Below, one piece after another: positions 9,411-19,146 of a stretch of 64,000 nucleotides of DNA (position 1 is the stretch's first letter; the number at the start of each line of letters is the position of its first letter). The stretch lies in the NCBI GenBank assembly GCA_933822405.4, contig CAKOGP040001001.1, positions 434,056 to 498,055 on the forward strand, in the 5' to 3' direction. Source of the DNA: Cylindrotheca closterium. Taxonomy: Eukaryota; Bacillariophyta; Bacillariophyceae; Bacillariales; Bacillariaceae. The position numbers and the translations under genes were made by a program. The notes beneath the pieces were generated by a model, which saw only the letters and a program-made list of their open reading frames with translations, had not been told where the DNA came from and ran no database searches.

Positions 9411-9666
9411 TCAAGAGTATAGGTGGTATTGCAAACCGCTCGTCGCGTTCTTCCACGGTTCCTGGTTCCTTTCGTTTTGGTAAGTATCAATAAGAACGTC
9501 CAGCTCAACGTCACCATGTTCTTCGTCCTCCTCACTACTATCATGATCATCATCGTCTTCATGTCCTTCCTTCATCCCAATCTATATAGCGATAGTCATC
9601 TCCATGGCCATATTGATCTCTGTAGCCAGAGCAATTGCGATAAGGGTTCCAATAGCGAGACGTCAT
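9411..9666 (-). pseudogene. Truncated N-terminal copy of the C2H2/PIP-box gene family
   Basis: A minus-strand ATG at 9666 begins MTSRYWNPYRNCSGYRDQYG and runs into an acidic Asp/Glu-rich region like the N-terminus of the intact gene, but hits a stop after about 36 residues. The acidic sequence continues in another frame to a TGA at 9411. No zinc-finger or WSG block follows. A third, truncated member of the local family. Confidence 0.5.
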
Positions 9667-10334
9667 GGTTTCTTCTGAATGAATCGCTATGTATAGATAC
9701 CGGTAGTTGCAACAAAATCTGAACATTGATCTGAATACCGGCAGCTCTCTCCTAGCCTAATATCACACGTCATTTTTTGGTGACTCCAATCCGACTGACT
9801 CCTCCGAATGAGTCGTCGAATTTGAATTGCACGCGCCCCGCAAAACACCGCGTCGGCACCGCTGCCGTTTGTACGAAATCGTATAGAATTTTGAAAACGG
9901 TCGGACTGGAAATCGCCAAGTCGGCCCCTCCGCCTCCATAGGAAAGAGATTTGCATGTAAATTTGAGTTGCACTCCAACATACAGTATACAGCAGCATAC
10001 CTATTGATACTTGTAGTATACTAGGAGTGGCGGTGCTTTCTCTTTCTTCCATCGCGTGTTCAAAAATACACCACTCCAGAAAACGTTGCACCTCTCGGAG
10101 AAGTTTCGCTTGGAGTTTGACTTGAGTCTTGCGAGATTGTAGGAAAAGCAAAACGCAAGGAATAGATTTGATTGATTGATTGATTGATTGACTGTTTGAT
10201 CAATTCGTTGAGTCGTCATCGTCCAAGCCATCTACCTATCTTTTTGCCTTTTTTTTCTCTCCTGAAAGTTAAACGTAACAAACGAACAAGCAAACAAAAC
10301 AACAACACCCCGTAATTAGAATAATACCAGCAAC
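9667..10334. other. Intergenic region upstream of the myristoylated-repeat gene
   Basis: Left part repeats the upstream block of the zinc-finger family (TTGCAACAAAATCTG..., CTCCGAATGAGTCG). A (GATT)n microsatellite lies at about 10169-10195. The 154-residue leftward frame here has no recognisable domain and is not called. Confidence 0.4.
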
Positions 10335-12696
10335 ATGGGAAATCAACCTTCCAGCAGCCGTCGTGGTAGCAAACGCCGAAAATCCAAGACCACGAGTGCG
10401 GCCCAAGAGGCCCGGGATGCCCTGGTGACACTCCAAGAAGGCATTTCCGCCGCTGCCAAGAACTTGGACGAAAGTGGAGCGGCTTCTCAATTGATTGATT
10501 CCGTTTGTGGAGGAGATTACTACGATGAGAATACCAGAAGTAGTGGTAGACGTAGCCGAAGGCCTCGTCGGAATCGTTCGTACAGTGACAGTGAAGATGA
10601 TGCGACATATGATGAAGAAGGAACCTATGACGATGATACTTATACTGATGGATCACGGACATATGATTCTTCGGTGCGAAACCGTCGGGACAGAGAGGAT
10701 GACGGCACGGTTGGAAGTAATTCGTATATTACCGAGTACACGGAGGAGGATGACTCCAAACGTCGAAAAGGCCGACGACCTTCATCCTATGACAGTGACA
10801 ATGACGATGATTCGAGATCAAAAGAAGGCGCCAATCCCACACGTGGAGCGCAGCCTCTTGCCAGTTCCTTTGCCAAACGGTGTTACTTTACCAAAGCTGG
10901 TATTGGAAAGACTTCGCAACACTACGAAGGTCTTACTCTGACTGGTAATGTTGTACTGATGTTGTCTTCTGCCATGAAATTGAAGGGTTGCCCTACGATT
11001 TGCGATGAAGATTTGAGGAGAGTGGAACAGACGTATCCAAATCAATTCAGTCGTCTTCCCGATGAGTTGTTGCTGAGTAGTGGATGGAGAAGAATCAGCA
11101 AGTACTGTCACTTTTCCAAGAAGCCAATTCCTGATGGCGTTCCATTCTTTCGTAAGTATTTCCAAGAGTTGCTCTGCATTGCACAAAAAAGCATGTTTCT
11201 CATTCGTGTGTCATTTCTATATACGCCACAGATTCCAAGAAACGATTGCATCACTCGGGTGGATACTTTTTCCTACTGGCAAGTTCCGTTGGAATGATCC
11301 GACCATGTGATGTCGAACCACTTACCAAGGATACATTGGTTCTGTTGGAAACCGATTTTCCAAACCAATGCGATGCTGCACCCCAAACTCTTGTCGAGGA
11401 TCCCAATGCTTGGACTTTGGTCAACAAGTTCTGCTTCTTTTCGGGAGGACCCATCAATACCGAAGAAGATGTCTATTATCAAGCTGACTTCGATGGTAAT
11501 CCAATCTTTATGCTGGCCTTTTTATCACCGTCTCTTACTCCCGACGAACTCTACAAGATCAACAGCACCATGGGTGAAACAGGCCTCAAGACTATGAAGG
11601 AAATTGAAGAAGTCGAATCCATTTATGATTTGACGGATCGTGACTTTGATGATCTCAAGCTATATCACCTGGGCCCCTGCAGAGCTTTGGCTCAATACAT
11701 TCTTCAGCCAACTGCATGGACCAAGGTGCTACCGCCTCATTTCAACGCTGCCCGCAATATTGCTATTTCTCGTGCGCAACAGTGGCAAGCGGAACACGGC
11801 CAAAAAGATTCCACTGATCATAGGCTGAAACCAACCTTGGACAATGTGGCCGCTCAAAATTTGGACATGGATGCTCCTGATCCAGATGACCCAATAGTGT
11901 CCCCGACATCCCCATTTTTGCCGGATGGTCGGTTCTTCAACAAGGAACCATCTCCTACCGTTCCTACTACTCCAGTTTCCAACTCGTTTAGGGAAGATGA
12001 AAAGAAGTCGGAAGATGAGGTCGAGCATAAGACGCATAACGAACATGGCAACGCGGAGAAGGAAGTGGAGGAGAAAGTTGTTGAGCAAAAGGAAACACCT
12101 TCTGCGCCAGCGCCTCTGGACACATCCATCGAGTCTATCAAGAGCGGAGAAGGTGACTTTATACCTATCAAACGCGAGGGATACACGTTGGGAAACACTC
12201 CCACTAGCAATCCCGCCAGTCCCGTGTCAACTGGAAGTGCAAGTTCCGCAGCCATGCGTGGTGCAAAAGAGCTCATTCGAAAAAAGAGAGCCCAGCGAAT
12301 GGAAGTGTAAGTTACAAACGATTTGAGTTTCGTTATGAAAATCCATTCGGCAGATCCCACTCACTCAATTTTCTTTTCTTTTATTTCTTGACCAACAGTT
12401 CGAAACGACAATCAGGTTCTCAGCCTTCGTCACCAACAGACGAACGGGATGGCTCGTCGTCCTCTCCTGCCAGCAAGAATTCTTTTGGGGATATTGGTCC
12501 CCAAGACTCTTCCTTTAGTGAAGAATCACAGATTGACAAGAACTCGAGAAGGGCCATGATTGTCAAAATGGCAAAGGCCCGAATCTCCAACAACACACCA
12601 GTTGCTAGCGATGAAGTATCGGGAACCTCTTCCTATCCATCCGTCAAACAAGGCAACAGTGATGGCAGTTGGGACATTGCGGGTGACTTGGACTAG
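10335..12696 (+). CDS. Probable N-myristoylated protein with three copies of a novel Cys/Phe repeat
   Basis: Three exons: 10335-11151, 11232-12306 and 12399-12696 (introns of 80 and 92 bp with GTAAGT/CAG ends), giving 729 residues in phase. The N-terminus MGNQPSS fits the N-myristoylation signal (Gly2, Ser in position 6) and is followed by the basic RRGSKRRKSK, the combination that anchors proteins such as Src and MARCKS to membranes. Residues about 60-170 are acidic with Tyr, Asp and Arg. The centre (about 175-420) is a three-fold repeat whose units begin RCYFTKAGIG, KYCHFSKKPI and KFCFFSGGPI and continue with a hydrophobic strand and a D-x-L-x-x-(V/L)-E-x-x-(Y/F)-P-N-Q-(F/C) helix. The C-terminal 300 residues are Ser/Pro/Glu-rich with KELIRKKRAQRMEV spanning the second intron. 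I do not recognise the repeat family. Confidence 0.8.
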
Positions 12697-12962
12697 CTTG
12701 ATTTGAAGGAAAAATACCTCTTATCATCCATCCATCCATCCATCCATCCATCCATCCATCAGCATAGGCATATCCTACGCTGTTTCAGTTTTAACAAAAA
12801 GAATAGTAACTAAGAAGTAAATTTGTGTGAAAGATGTCAAGAGTCAGTCAGTCAAACTTTTGCAAGGTTCTGGATATTGGGCCGTAGTGGTTGGTTTCAA
12901 TCATGTGCATACACTTTTTCAGTTTATTGAATGAATAGTAATACATGAAGTGCTATATAATT
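12697..12962. repeat. Intergenic region with (CATC)n microsatellite
   Basis: A CATC run covers about 12726-12760. From about 12834 there is a diverged copy of the 'GTCAAAGTCAAACTTTTG' block found at the 3' end of each HSF gene. Convergent with HSF copy 1. Confidence 0.55.
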
Positions 12963-13763
12963 TTACATGAAAGATGTCAAAGTCAAACTTTTGTAAGATT
13001 GTGGATATTGTGACGTTGTGGAAACTGCTCTGGAAAATTTTTCCATAGTTGGGAGTAAACCGTTGCTTGGTGTCTGATGGTTTAGTGAAGGTTGGAGGGA
13101 AGCAGTCCGTAAGCATTCCAAGGCAAAGTAGTCCTGAAAGTGACGCACAGTCATCGAGAACGAGTTGTTGGAAAGTGCATTGTTGCTGTTGTTGTTGGGC
13201 AAGTTTCCATTGGACTGCTTGGATGTGAGGCTGGGTGCCATGTTTATCGGACAAAAACTGGAGTTCGGTTCGAGTGGAGGAGGGCTTGATGTTGGACTGA
13301 TGACCTTGCACATAGTGGCTTGTTCTTGAGATCTTGGAGAAGAGGGACGAAAAGAACCAGACACTTGAAGTGGTTCCAACTCTCCTGTTGGCTTGAGAAT
13401 CACTTTCTTGTGTTTCATTTCCTTCTTCACTCGAACACGTTCCATCTGATTGCATTCGTCTGGCTTTCCTCGAATGAAATGAGGATGGAAGGCGGCACCC
13501 CTATCAGGGTCTCTGGTGAGTGTCTGAAAGCCCCAAAGATTCAAGTTTCGTTGAAATGTCTTGAACTTGTTGGAGCTAAAGTACTTTGGCATGACTTCTT
13601 CTGCAAAGGCATCCTTATCATGGACTTTGAAACCAAGTCCATTCGGCAGCCATGAGATGATTGCGTCATGTCCGCAGGTTTCAGTTTCCTCCAGGATAGC
13701 ATGCAGTTTCCAAGGGAACTGTACCTTTTGAGAGTTATCTAAAGCTTCGTTGTGATTTCTCAT
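12963..13763 (-). CDS. Heat shock factor-type transcription factor, copy 1
   Basis: 266 residues. The HSF DNA-binding domain occupies about 14-117: FPWKLHAILEETE, ISWLPNGLGFKVHDKDAF, VMPKYF, then the recognition helix FKTFQRNLNLWGFQ and RGAAFHPHFIRGKP. Diatom HSFs characteristically have Trp in NLWGF. A basic ERVRVKKEMKHKK tail follows; the rest is Ser/Asn/Pro-rich with no clear heptad-repeat (HR-A/B) trimerisation region, so it is shorter than animal or plant HSFs. Its first 425 bp plus the leader (13369-13790) are nearly identical to copy 4 (17939-18367). Unlike the other copies, the reading frame runs on through the conserved 3' block and ends SYKSLTLTSFM. It should bind nGAAn-type elements in the nucleus; target genes are unknown. 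Confidence 0.85.
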   Translation of the reverse strand: MRNHNEALDNSQKVQFPWKLHAILEETETCGHDAIISWLPNGLGFKVHDKDAFAEEVMPKYFSSNKFKTFQRNLNLWGFQTLTRDPDRGAAFHPHFIRGKPDECNQMERVRVKKEMKHKKVILKPTGELEPLQVSGSFRPSSPRSQEQATMCKVISPTSSPPPLEPNSSFCPINMAPSLTSKQSNGNLPNNNSNNALSNNSFSMTVRHFQDYFALECLRTASLQPSLNHQTPSNGLLPTMEKFSRAVSTTSQYPQSYKSLTLTSFM

Positions 13764-14430
13764 TGTATTTTACTTTTTCTCTTTTCTTTTTTGTGTGCTT
13801 GTCTCTGTTGAAGATGATTGTGGAGTTCCGTGGTTCGAAGTGGGATTACCACGAGCGAACGAAAAGGACATCGTATTTGTTGGGGGGCTCTTAGTTTGTG
13901 GGCGAACGAGCCACATCTTCAACTACAATTTCGCGTCAGCACAAAATAGGAACAAGTATATTTATATTGCATTGGCCATCCGCAGAAGGGGCTATGTCAA
14001 TTTAAGTGCAAATAGGCCCAAGGCGCTAACAACAACGAGGACAGCTGAGAAACGAGCTGTCAATTCCACTTTTCGCGTCAACCCATTCATGATCTATTTT
14101 TAAAAAAAAAGATATTTTTTTAAAACGTGGAAGAACCCCGTCAGTCGAAGTGCAACGTTGCGACGCAATACCGAAAGCAACAACCAGAACCGGAAAAAGC
14201 TGGCGACGGAGCATCGGTAGGTTCTTTGGTTCTTCCCATCAATCTGCTACATACAGTTTTGAATGAAGACTATTATCATAAGGAGAACAGTTGTTGTAGT
14301 ACACGGTTTCAGTTTCAAAAAAATTATCGTCTTCTGTAATACCGGTAGTTGTCAAAGTCAAACTTTTGTAAGATTGTGGATACAGTGACGTTGCTGAAAA
14401 TATCTCTAGCCGCCCTGGTATGCAGACATT
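13764..14430. repeat. HSF copy 1 promoter and relic of neighbouring gene's last exon
   Basis: About 13915-13962 carries a block (TTCAACTACAATTTCGCGTCA) shared with the upstream regions of HSF copies 3 and 4. From about 14005 to 14330 on the plus strand there is diverged similarity to the last exon of the myristoylated-repeat gene (AGGCCCAAGGCGCTAACAAC; GGAGCATCGGTAGGTTC). About 14347-14380 is the conserved 3' block of HSF copy 2. Confidence 0.45.
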
Positions 14431-15243
14431 TCAATAGATGATGGGTAGACCGTCGTTGCCGGCTTGGTGCAACGAGGCCGCCCGTAGGCACTCCAAAGCA
14501 AACTGGTACTCCTGAAAGCGTCGCACGTTCAGCGATAAGGAGTTGCTTGGATACCACATTGCTATCGGAGAAGCTTCCGCCACACTGCTGGAGTCCGAGA
14601 TCAAGTTGCATGGTTTCCGGAAATCAAGTGCGTCCGAGTAGTTTCGCACATTTAGCAACGCAAAGGGAGAGTTGTTGGATAGTGTGCGTTTCATGTTTTT
14701 CGAAGCCATAATTGTGCCCACTTCCAACGGAGGAGCTGATGTCACACTGATGACCTTAGCCGTATTGACGCGTTGAGATCTTGTTGGGAAAGCGGGAAGA
14801 AAGGAAGCATGCGAAGATGACTGCGATGAGGATGACCACAGTGGCTCCAACTCTCCTGTTGGCGTAAGAATCACTTTCTTGTGTTTCATTTCCTTCTTCA
14901 CTCGAACGCGTTCCATCTGACTGCATTCGTCTGGCTTTCCTCGGATGAAATGAGGATGAAAGGCGGCACCCCTATCAGGGTCTCTGGTGAGTGTCTGAAA
15001 CCCCCAAAGATTCAAGTTTCGTTGAAACGCCTTGAACTTGTTGGTTCTAAAGTACTTCGGCATGACCTGTTCTTCAAAGGCATCCTTATCATGGACTTTG
15101 AAACCAAGTCCATTTGGCAGCCATGAGATTATTGCATGATGGTCAAAGGCTTCAGTTTCCTCTAGAATAGCATGCAGCTTCAAAGGGAATTGGGGCTTTT
15201 GATAATTACTTTGTTGCACGAGCGTTTCGTTGGGATTTCGCAT
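14431..15243 (-). CDS. Heat shock factor-type transcription factor, copy 2
   Basis: 270 residues with the same HSF DNA-binding domain at about 20-123 (FPLKLHAILEETEAFDHHAI, VHDKDAFEEQVMPKYFRTNKF, FQRNLNLWGFQ) and basic ERVRVKKEMKHKK tail. The C-terminal half is Ser/Asn-rich with LNVRRFQEYQFALECLRAAS, a short amphipathic segment also present in copies 1, 3 and 4 (as FQDYFALECLR or LQNYIALECLR), which could be a weak oligomerisation or activation motif. About 470 bp of the 5' half (14727-15200) is virtually identical to copy 3, while the 3' half has diverged, suggesting recent duplication or gene conversion limited to the DNA-binding part. Confidence 0.85.
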   Translation of the reverse strand: MRNPNETLVQQSNYQKPQFPLKLHAILEETEAFDHHAIISWLPNGLGFKVHDKDAFEEQVMPKYFRTNKFKAFQRNLNLWGFQTLTRDPDRGAAFHPHFIRGKPDECSQMERVRVKKEMKHKKVILTPTGELEPLWSSSSQSSSHASFLPAFPTRSQRVNTAKVISVTSAPPLEVGTIMASKNMKRTLSNNSPFALLNVRNYSDALDFRKPCNLISDSSSVAEASPIAMWYPSNSLSLNVRRFQEYQFALECLRAASLHQAGNDGLPIIY

Positions 15244-15757
15244 GGTAGTCTATTGCTTTGTGGGGGTTGTTTCTGCTGAAGAATATATTGTATCCAGTCG
15301 GTATTATGTACGGTACCGATACCGGTAGAATAGCAAAGCATTAAAAAAGTGAAGAAAAGAACGTGAAAACCGTATAATGGGATCTATTTGGTGGCGAACG
15401 AGAGCGAACCGCCTTCAGTTGCAAGCAGATCTTAGCGTCAGCTCCCTCTGAATGAACAAGTGCAATAGCTGGCGAAGCATGGAGAACCGGGATGTCGACT
15501 GTTGGACTTCTTCCCATCCATCACTCATATTATGGAAACAGTGATGGCAGTTGCGTCACAGCTGGTACCTTGGACTAGTGGTAGATTTGGGCGCTATCCT
15601 ACATGTATGCACAGTTTCGATCAAACGATACGAGTATATGCGTACAACGTTTCAGTTTCTAAAAAATAGTACTATAATATAAATATATTGTATCATGAAA
15701 ATGTCAAAGTCAAACTTTTGTAAGATTGTCTCGAACCATTAGGATAAGGAAAGAAGC
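15244..15757. repeat. HSF copy 2 promoter and relic of neighbouring gene's last exon
   Basis: About 15460-15600 on the plus strand is a diverged copy of the end of the myristoylated-repeat gene, best seen as AACAGTGATGGCAGTTG followed by CTTGGACTAG (compare 12656-12696). About 15699-15730 is the conserved 3' block of HSF copy 3. Confidence 0.5.
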
Positions 15758-16624
15758 TCAATATTCTATGAGAGATGAACCGCTGTTGCCAGCCCAGAAT
15801 AGGGTGGCACGTGTGGACACAACCCGTAGGCACTCCAAGGCAAAGTAGTCCTGCAAGGCTTGCACGTTCAGTGACACGGAGTTCTTGGATACCGCATTGC
15901 AATCGGGCAAGCAGCCTCGATAGCGCTGCTGAAATGAGAGATCAAGTCGCACGCTTCGTTCTGGAGACACAGGAGTATCCGAGTAGTTTTGCAGGTTCAA
16001 AGGGAAGGAGGACTTGTTTGATACTGCGTTCCTGTTATGCAAGCTTACTTTGCGCGGCAGTGAGAGACTGGGTGGAATGCATTTCGGAGAAACACCCGGT
16101 TCTAGTGGAGGAGTGGATGTCACACTGATGACCTTAGCCGTATTGACGCGTTGAGATCTTGTTGGGAAAGCGGGAAGAAAGGAAGCATGCGAAGATGACT
16201 GCGATGAGGATGACCACAGTGGCTCCAACTCTCCTGTTGGCGTAAGAATCACTTTCTTGTGTTTCATTTCCTTCTTCACTCGAACGCGTTCCATCTGACT
16301 GCATTCGTCTGGCTTTCCTCGGATGAAATGAGGATGAAAGGCGGCACCCCTATCAGGGTCTCTGGTGAGTGTCTGAAACCCCCAAAGATTCAAGTTTCGT
16401 TGAAACGCCTTGAACTTGTTGGTTCTAAAGTACTTCGGCATGACCTGTTCTTCAAAGGCATCCTTATCATGGACTTTGAAACCAAGTCCATTTGGCAGCC
16501 ATGAGATTATTGCATGATGGTCAAAGGCTTCAGTTTCCTCTAGAATAGCATGCAGCTTCAAAGGGAATTGGGGCTTTTGACAGCTACTGGCACCTTGTGC
16601 TGATATTTCGTTGGGGATCCTCAT
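15758..16624 (-). CDS. Heat shock factor-type transcription factor, copy 3
   Basis: 288 residues; the HSF DNA-binding domain at about 20-123 has the same amino-acid sequence as in copy 2, as has the Ser-rich SSSSQSSSHASF stretch after it. The C-terminal half differs and includes SLNVQALQDYFALECLRVVS. No HR-A/B heptad region is evident. It sits in the same orientation as its neighbours about 500 bp from each, with its own upstream block shared with copy 4 (16743-16790). Confidence 0.85.
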   Translation of the reverse strand: MRIPNEISAQGASSCQKPQFPLKLHAILEETEAFDHHAIISWLPNGLGFKVHDKDAFEEQVMPKYFRTNKFKAFQRNLNLWGFQTLTRDPDRGAAFHPHFIRGKPDECSQMERVRVKKEMKHKKVILTPTGELEPLWSSSSQSSSHASFLPAFPTRSQRVNTAKVISVTSTPPLEPGVSPKCIPPSLSLPRKVSLHNRNAVSNKSSFPLNLQNYSDTPVSPERSVRLDLSFQQRYRGCLPDCNAVSKNSVSLNVQALQDYFALECLRVVSTRATLFWAGNSGSSLIEY

Positions 16625-17447
16625 GGTATTCTGTTGTTTCGTGTGTTTTATTTATTTTGTGAGTTTCGGAATAAAAGAAAAAAGTAATCGAACAGATGAA
16701 CGCTGTTTTTCATCCTCTTTGGTGGCGAACGAGGGCGATCCAACGTCAGCTTCAACTACAATTTTCACGTCAACACATTCAGGAAAAATTTTGTATTAAA
16801 AAATGTATTATCTATATAAAATACCACTTTCAATCTGGCCCGCGCTGTGTCACTCAAAGCACAAAGGCCGGAATGGCATTGTTTCAGTTGAAGATTTGAT
16901 ATCGTCACTTTCCATTCGGTATTTAGTATTTTTTTAAATTCTATTTTATTATAATAGCAACAAAGTTAAAAGAAAATGAACAGATCCCTGTTCTATCAGG
17001 CAACCTCTATGGTGGCGAGCGAATGTCAGCTTCAACTTCGATTTTTACGTCAACATATTCTGGAACAAGTGCATGCATCATTTGATGTGATACCCTTTTC
17101 CCCCTACCGGTATTATTGAGACCGTTCATCCGTACACGGGCTGGAAGGGCCTGTGTCAGTCAAAGCGAAAAGGCCTAAACGAATTTCCAACAAAATATAC
17201 TGCATGTTGTATAGAACCTACAGTACCTAGCTGGCCATGGAGCATCGGGAGGTTCTGCTCGTCCTACATCCTTCATACAGGCAACAGTGATAGCAGTTCC
17301 CACAAAGCGGATGGTACTAGATTTGAAAAAGACTAGTAAATAGGCATTATGCAGTTGATGTGAAAGATGTCAAAGTCAAACTTTTGTAAGATTGTGGATA
17401 CAATGTTGTTGAAAGTGTCTCGAACCACTAGGATAAAAGGAAAGATT
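16625..17447. repeat. HSF copy 3 promoter, orphan promoter block and exon relic
   Basis: The block GTCAGCTTCAACTACAATTT occurs upstream of copy 3 (16741-16790) and again, diverged, at about 17024-17075 with no HSF gene attached, so a unit has probably been lost here. About 17155-17330 on the plus strand is a further relic of the myristoylated-repeat gene's last exon (AAAGGCCTAAACGAATTTCCAAC; GGCAACAGTGATAGCAG). About 17366-17400 is the 3' block of HSF copy 4. Confidence 0.45.
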
Positions 17448-18332
17448 TCAATATATGATGGATGAACCACTGCCTGCATGGTTCAGCGAGGCTGCCCGTA
17501 GGCACTCCAGGGCAATGTAATTCTGCAAGGTTTGCACGTTTAGGGAGAAGCAATTGCTGTTCGGTACCACGTTACTACTCTGTGAGAAGGAGTTGCTGGA
17601 TGGCGAAAGGAAATTGGGCAGGCCTCCTGTGCACGGCTGGAGTGAGAGATCAAGTCTCATGGCCTTCGGAGACACAATGGTGTCGGAGAAGTCTTGTTGG
17701 TTTCGCAGGTTCAACGAGAACGAGTTGTTGTTGGACGCTTCGTTGCTGTGGGGCAAGCCTACTGATACTTTGCGAGGGAGTGAGAGACCAGGTGCCATGC
17801 ATTTCGGAGACACAATGGTACCCGGCACCAGTGGAGGAGTTGATGTTGGACTGATGACCTTGATCGTTTTGAGTTGTGATGATTGCGATCTTGGTGAAGA
17901 AGGGGCAGCCGAAGGTGACTGTGATGGGGATGAACACAGTGGTTCCAGCTCTCCTGTTGGCTTGAGAATCACTTTCTTGTGTTTCATTTCCTTCTTCACT
18001 CGAACACGTTCCATCTGATTGCATTCGTCTGGCTTTCCTCGAATGAAATGAGGATGGAAGGCGGCACCTCTATCAGGGTCTCTGGTGAGTGTCTGAAAGC
18101 CCCAAAGATTCAAGTTTCGCTGAAATGTCTTGAACTTGTTGGAGCTAAAGTACTTTGGCATGACTTCTTCTGCAAAGGCATCCTTATCATGGACTTTGAA
18201 ACCAAGTCCATTCGGCAGCCATGAGATGATTGCGTCATGTCCGCAGGTTTCAGTTTCCTCCAGGATAGCATGCAGTTTCCAAGGGAACTGTACCTTTTGA
18301 GAGTTATCTAAAGCTTCGTTGTGATTTCTCAT
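17448..18332 (-). CDS. Heat shock factor-type transcription factor, copy 4
   Basis: 294 residues. Its HSF DNA-binding domain (about 14-117) is the same as that of copy 1, including FAEEVMPKYFSSNKF and GFKVHDKDAF; the region after it is Ser/Pro/Asn-rich and longer than in copy 1, with LNVQTLQNYIALECLRAAS near the C-terminus. Copies 1 and 4 are the outer members of the array and share their 5' ends and leaders, while copies 2 and 3, the inner members, share theirs. This points to duplication of a two-gene unit or to conversion. Confidence 0.85.
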   Translation of the reverse strand: MRNHNEALDNSQKVQFPWKLHAILEETETCGHDAIISWLPNGLGFKVHDKDAFAEEVMPKYFSSNKFKTFQRNLNLWGFQTLTRDPDRGAAFHPHFIRGKPDECNQMERVRVKKEMKHKKVILKPTGELEPLCSSPSQSPSAAPSSPRSQSSQLKTIKVISPTSTPPLVPGTIVSPKCMAPGLSLPRKVSVGLPHSNEASNNNSFSLNLRNQQDFSDTIVSPKAMRLDLSLQPCTGGLPNFLSPSSNSFSQSSNVVPNSNCFSLNVQTLQNYIALECLRAASLNHAGSGSSIIY

Positions 18333-19146
18333 TGTATTTTACTTTTTCTCTTTTCTTTTTTGTGTGCTTGTGATGATGATTGTGGAGTTTTCCATTCATT
18401 CGCCTGCGCGAAGTAGCTGGCACCGAGAGCCAAACGAAGAGAACGTATTTTTATCATTGGGCCCGAGAAAAGGAAACATTTAATTAACGAATCCATGTCA
18501 GCTTCAACTACAATTTTCACGTCAACACATTCAGGAACAAACGCTTATGACAGTTGTTGATCCCATTTTGCGTCGAGACTCATTATTCGTTTCAGATTTC
18601 CCCCGACATCGACGTCAGCCAAAGGTCCCGTTATTTTGAAACTTTCTCCGGGCCATCTATTCGTTTCGGAGGTGTGATTTCAATTGAGAGTGTTCGTCCG
18701 CTTTGGAAACTAAAGACCGCTTCAAGTTCAACTGTGCGGGACCCACGCAAGCGAACTTCAACTACACTGGAGAACTAATATTCTTCCTCTCGTCATCTGC
18801 ATTGACGAGAATGCGACTATGGAACTTCTGCAAGACGTGGTAGGTTTTAAAAAGATGATTTTCTGGACAATCCTTTTAATTATCGACTTAAATATCGGTA
18901 TGTTTTATGACCCACTGAATATTAGAACGGGAACCCGTTGCTGGTCTGGGATAGCACCTTTGTTCCTCAGACGAACAGATCGCCAGCTGGCGTAAAGTAG
19001 TGTTGTTAGGGGTGACGTCGAACTGCTTCAAGTTCACTTGAATATCGTTGAAATGTTTCATCTACCCAATGTCGCCTGCTGACGTAGAATGCTGTTGGGC
19101 TGACGTCGGACGGCTTCAAGTTTACTTCAATATCGTTATGTTTTAT
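18333..19146. other. Intergenic region with imperfect direct repeat
   Basis: Contains the HSF copy 4 promoter block (18496-18545) and, near 18999-19146, two imperfect direct copies of about 65-70 bp (GTTGTTAGGGGTGACGTCGAA... and GCTGTTGGGCTGACGTCGGA...), each carrying TGACGTCG, a CRE/bZIP-like core. No gene is supported. Confidence 0.4.

Noticed and set aside
9687..10151. 154-residue leftward frame
   Set aside because: Overlaps a duplicated promoter block, has no domain, and its composition does not resemble the neighbouring genes.
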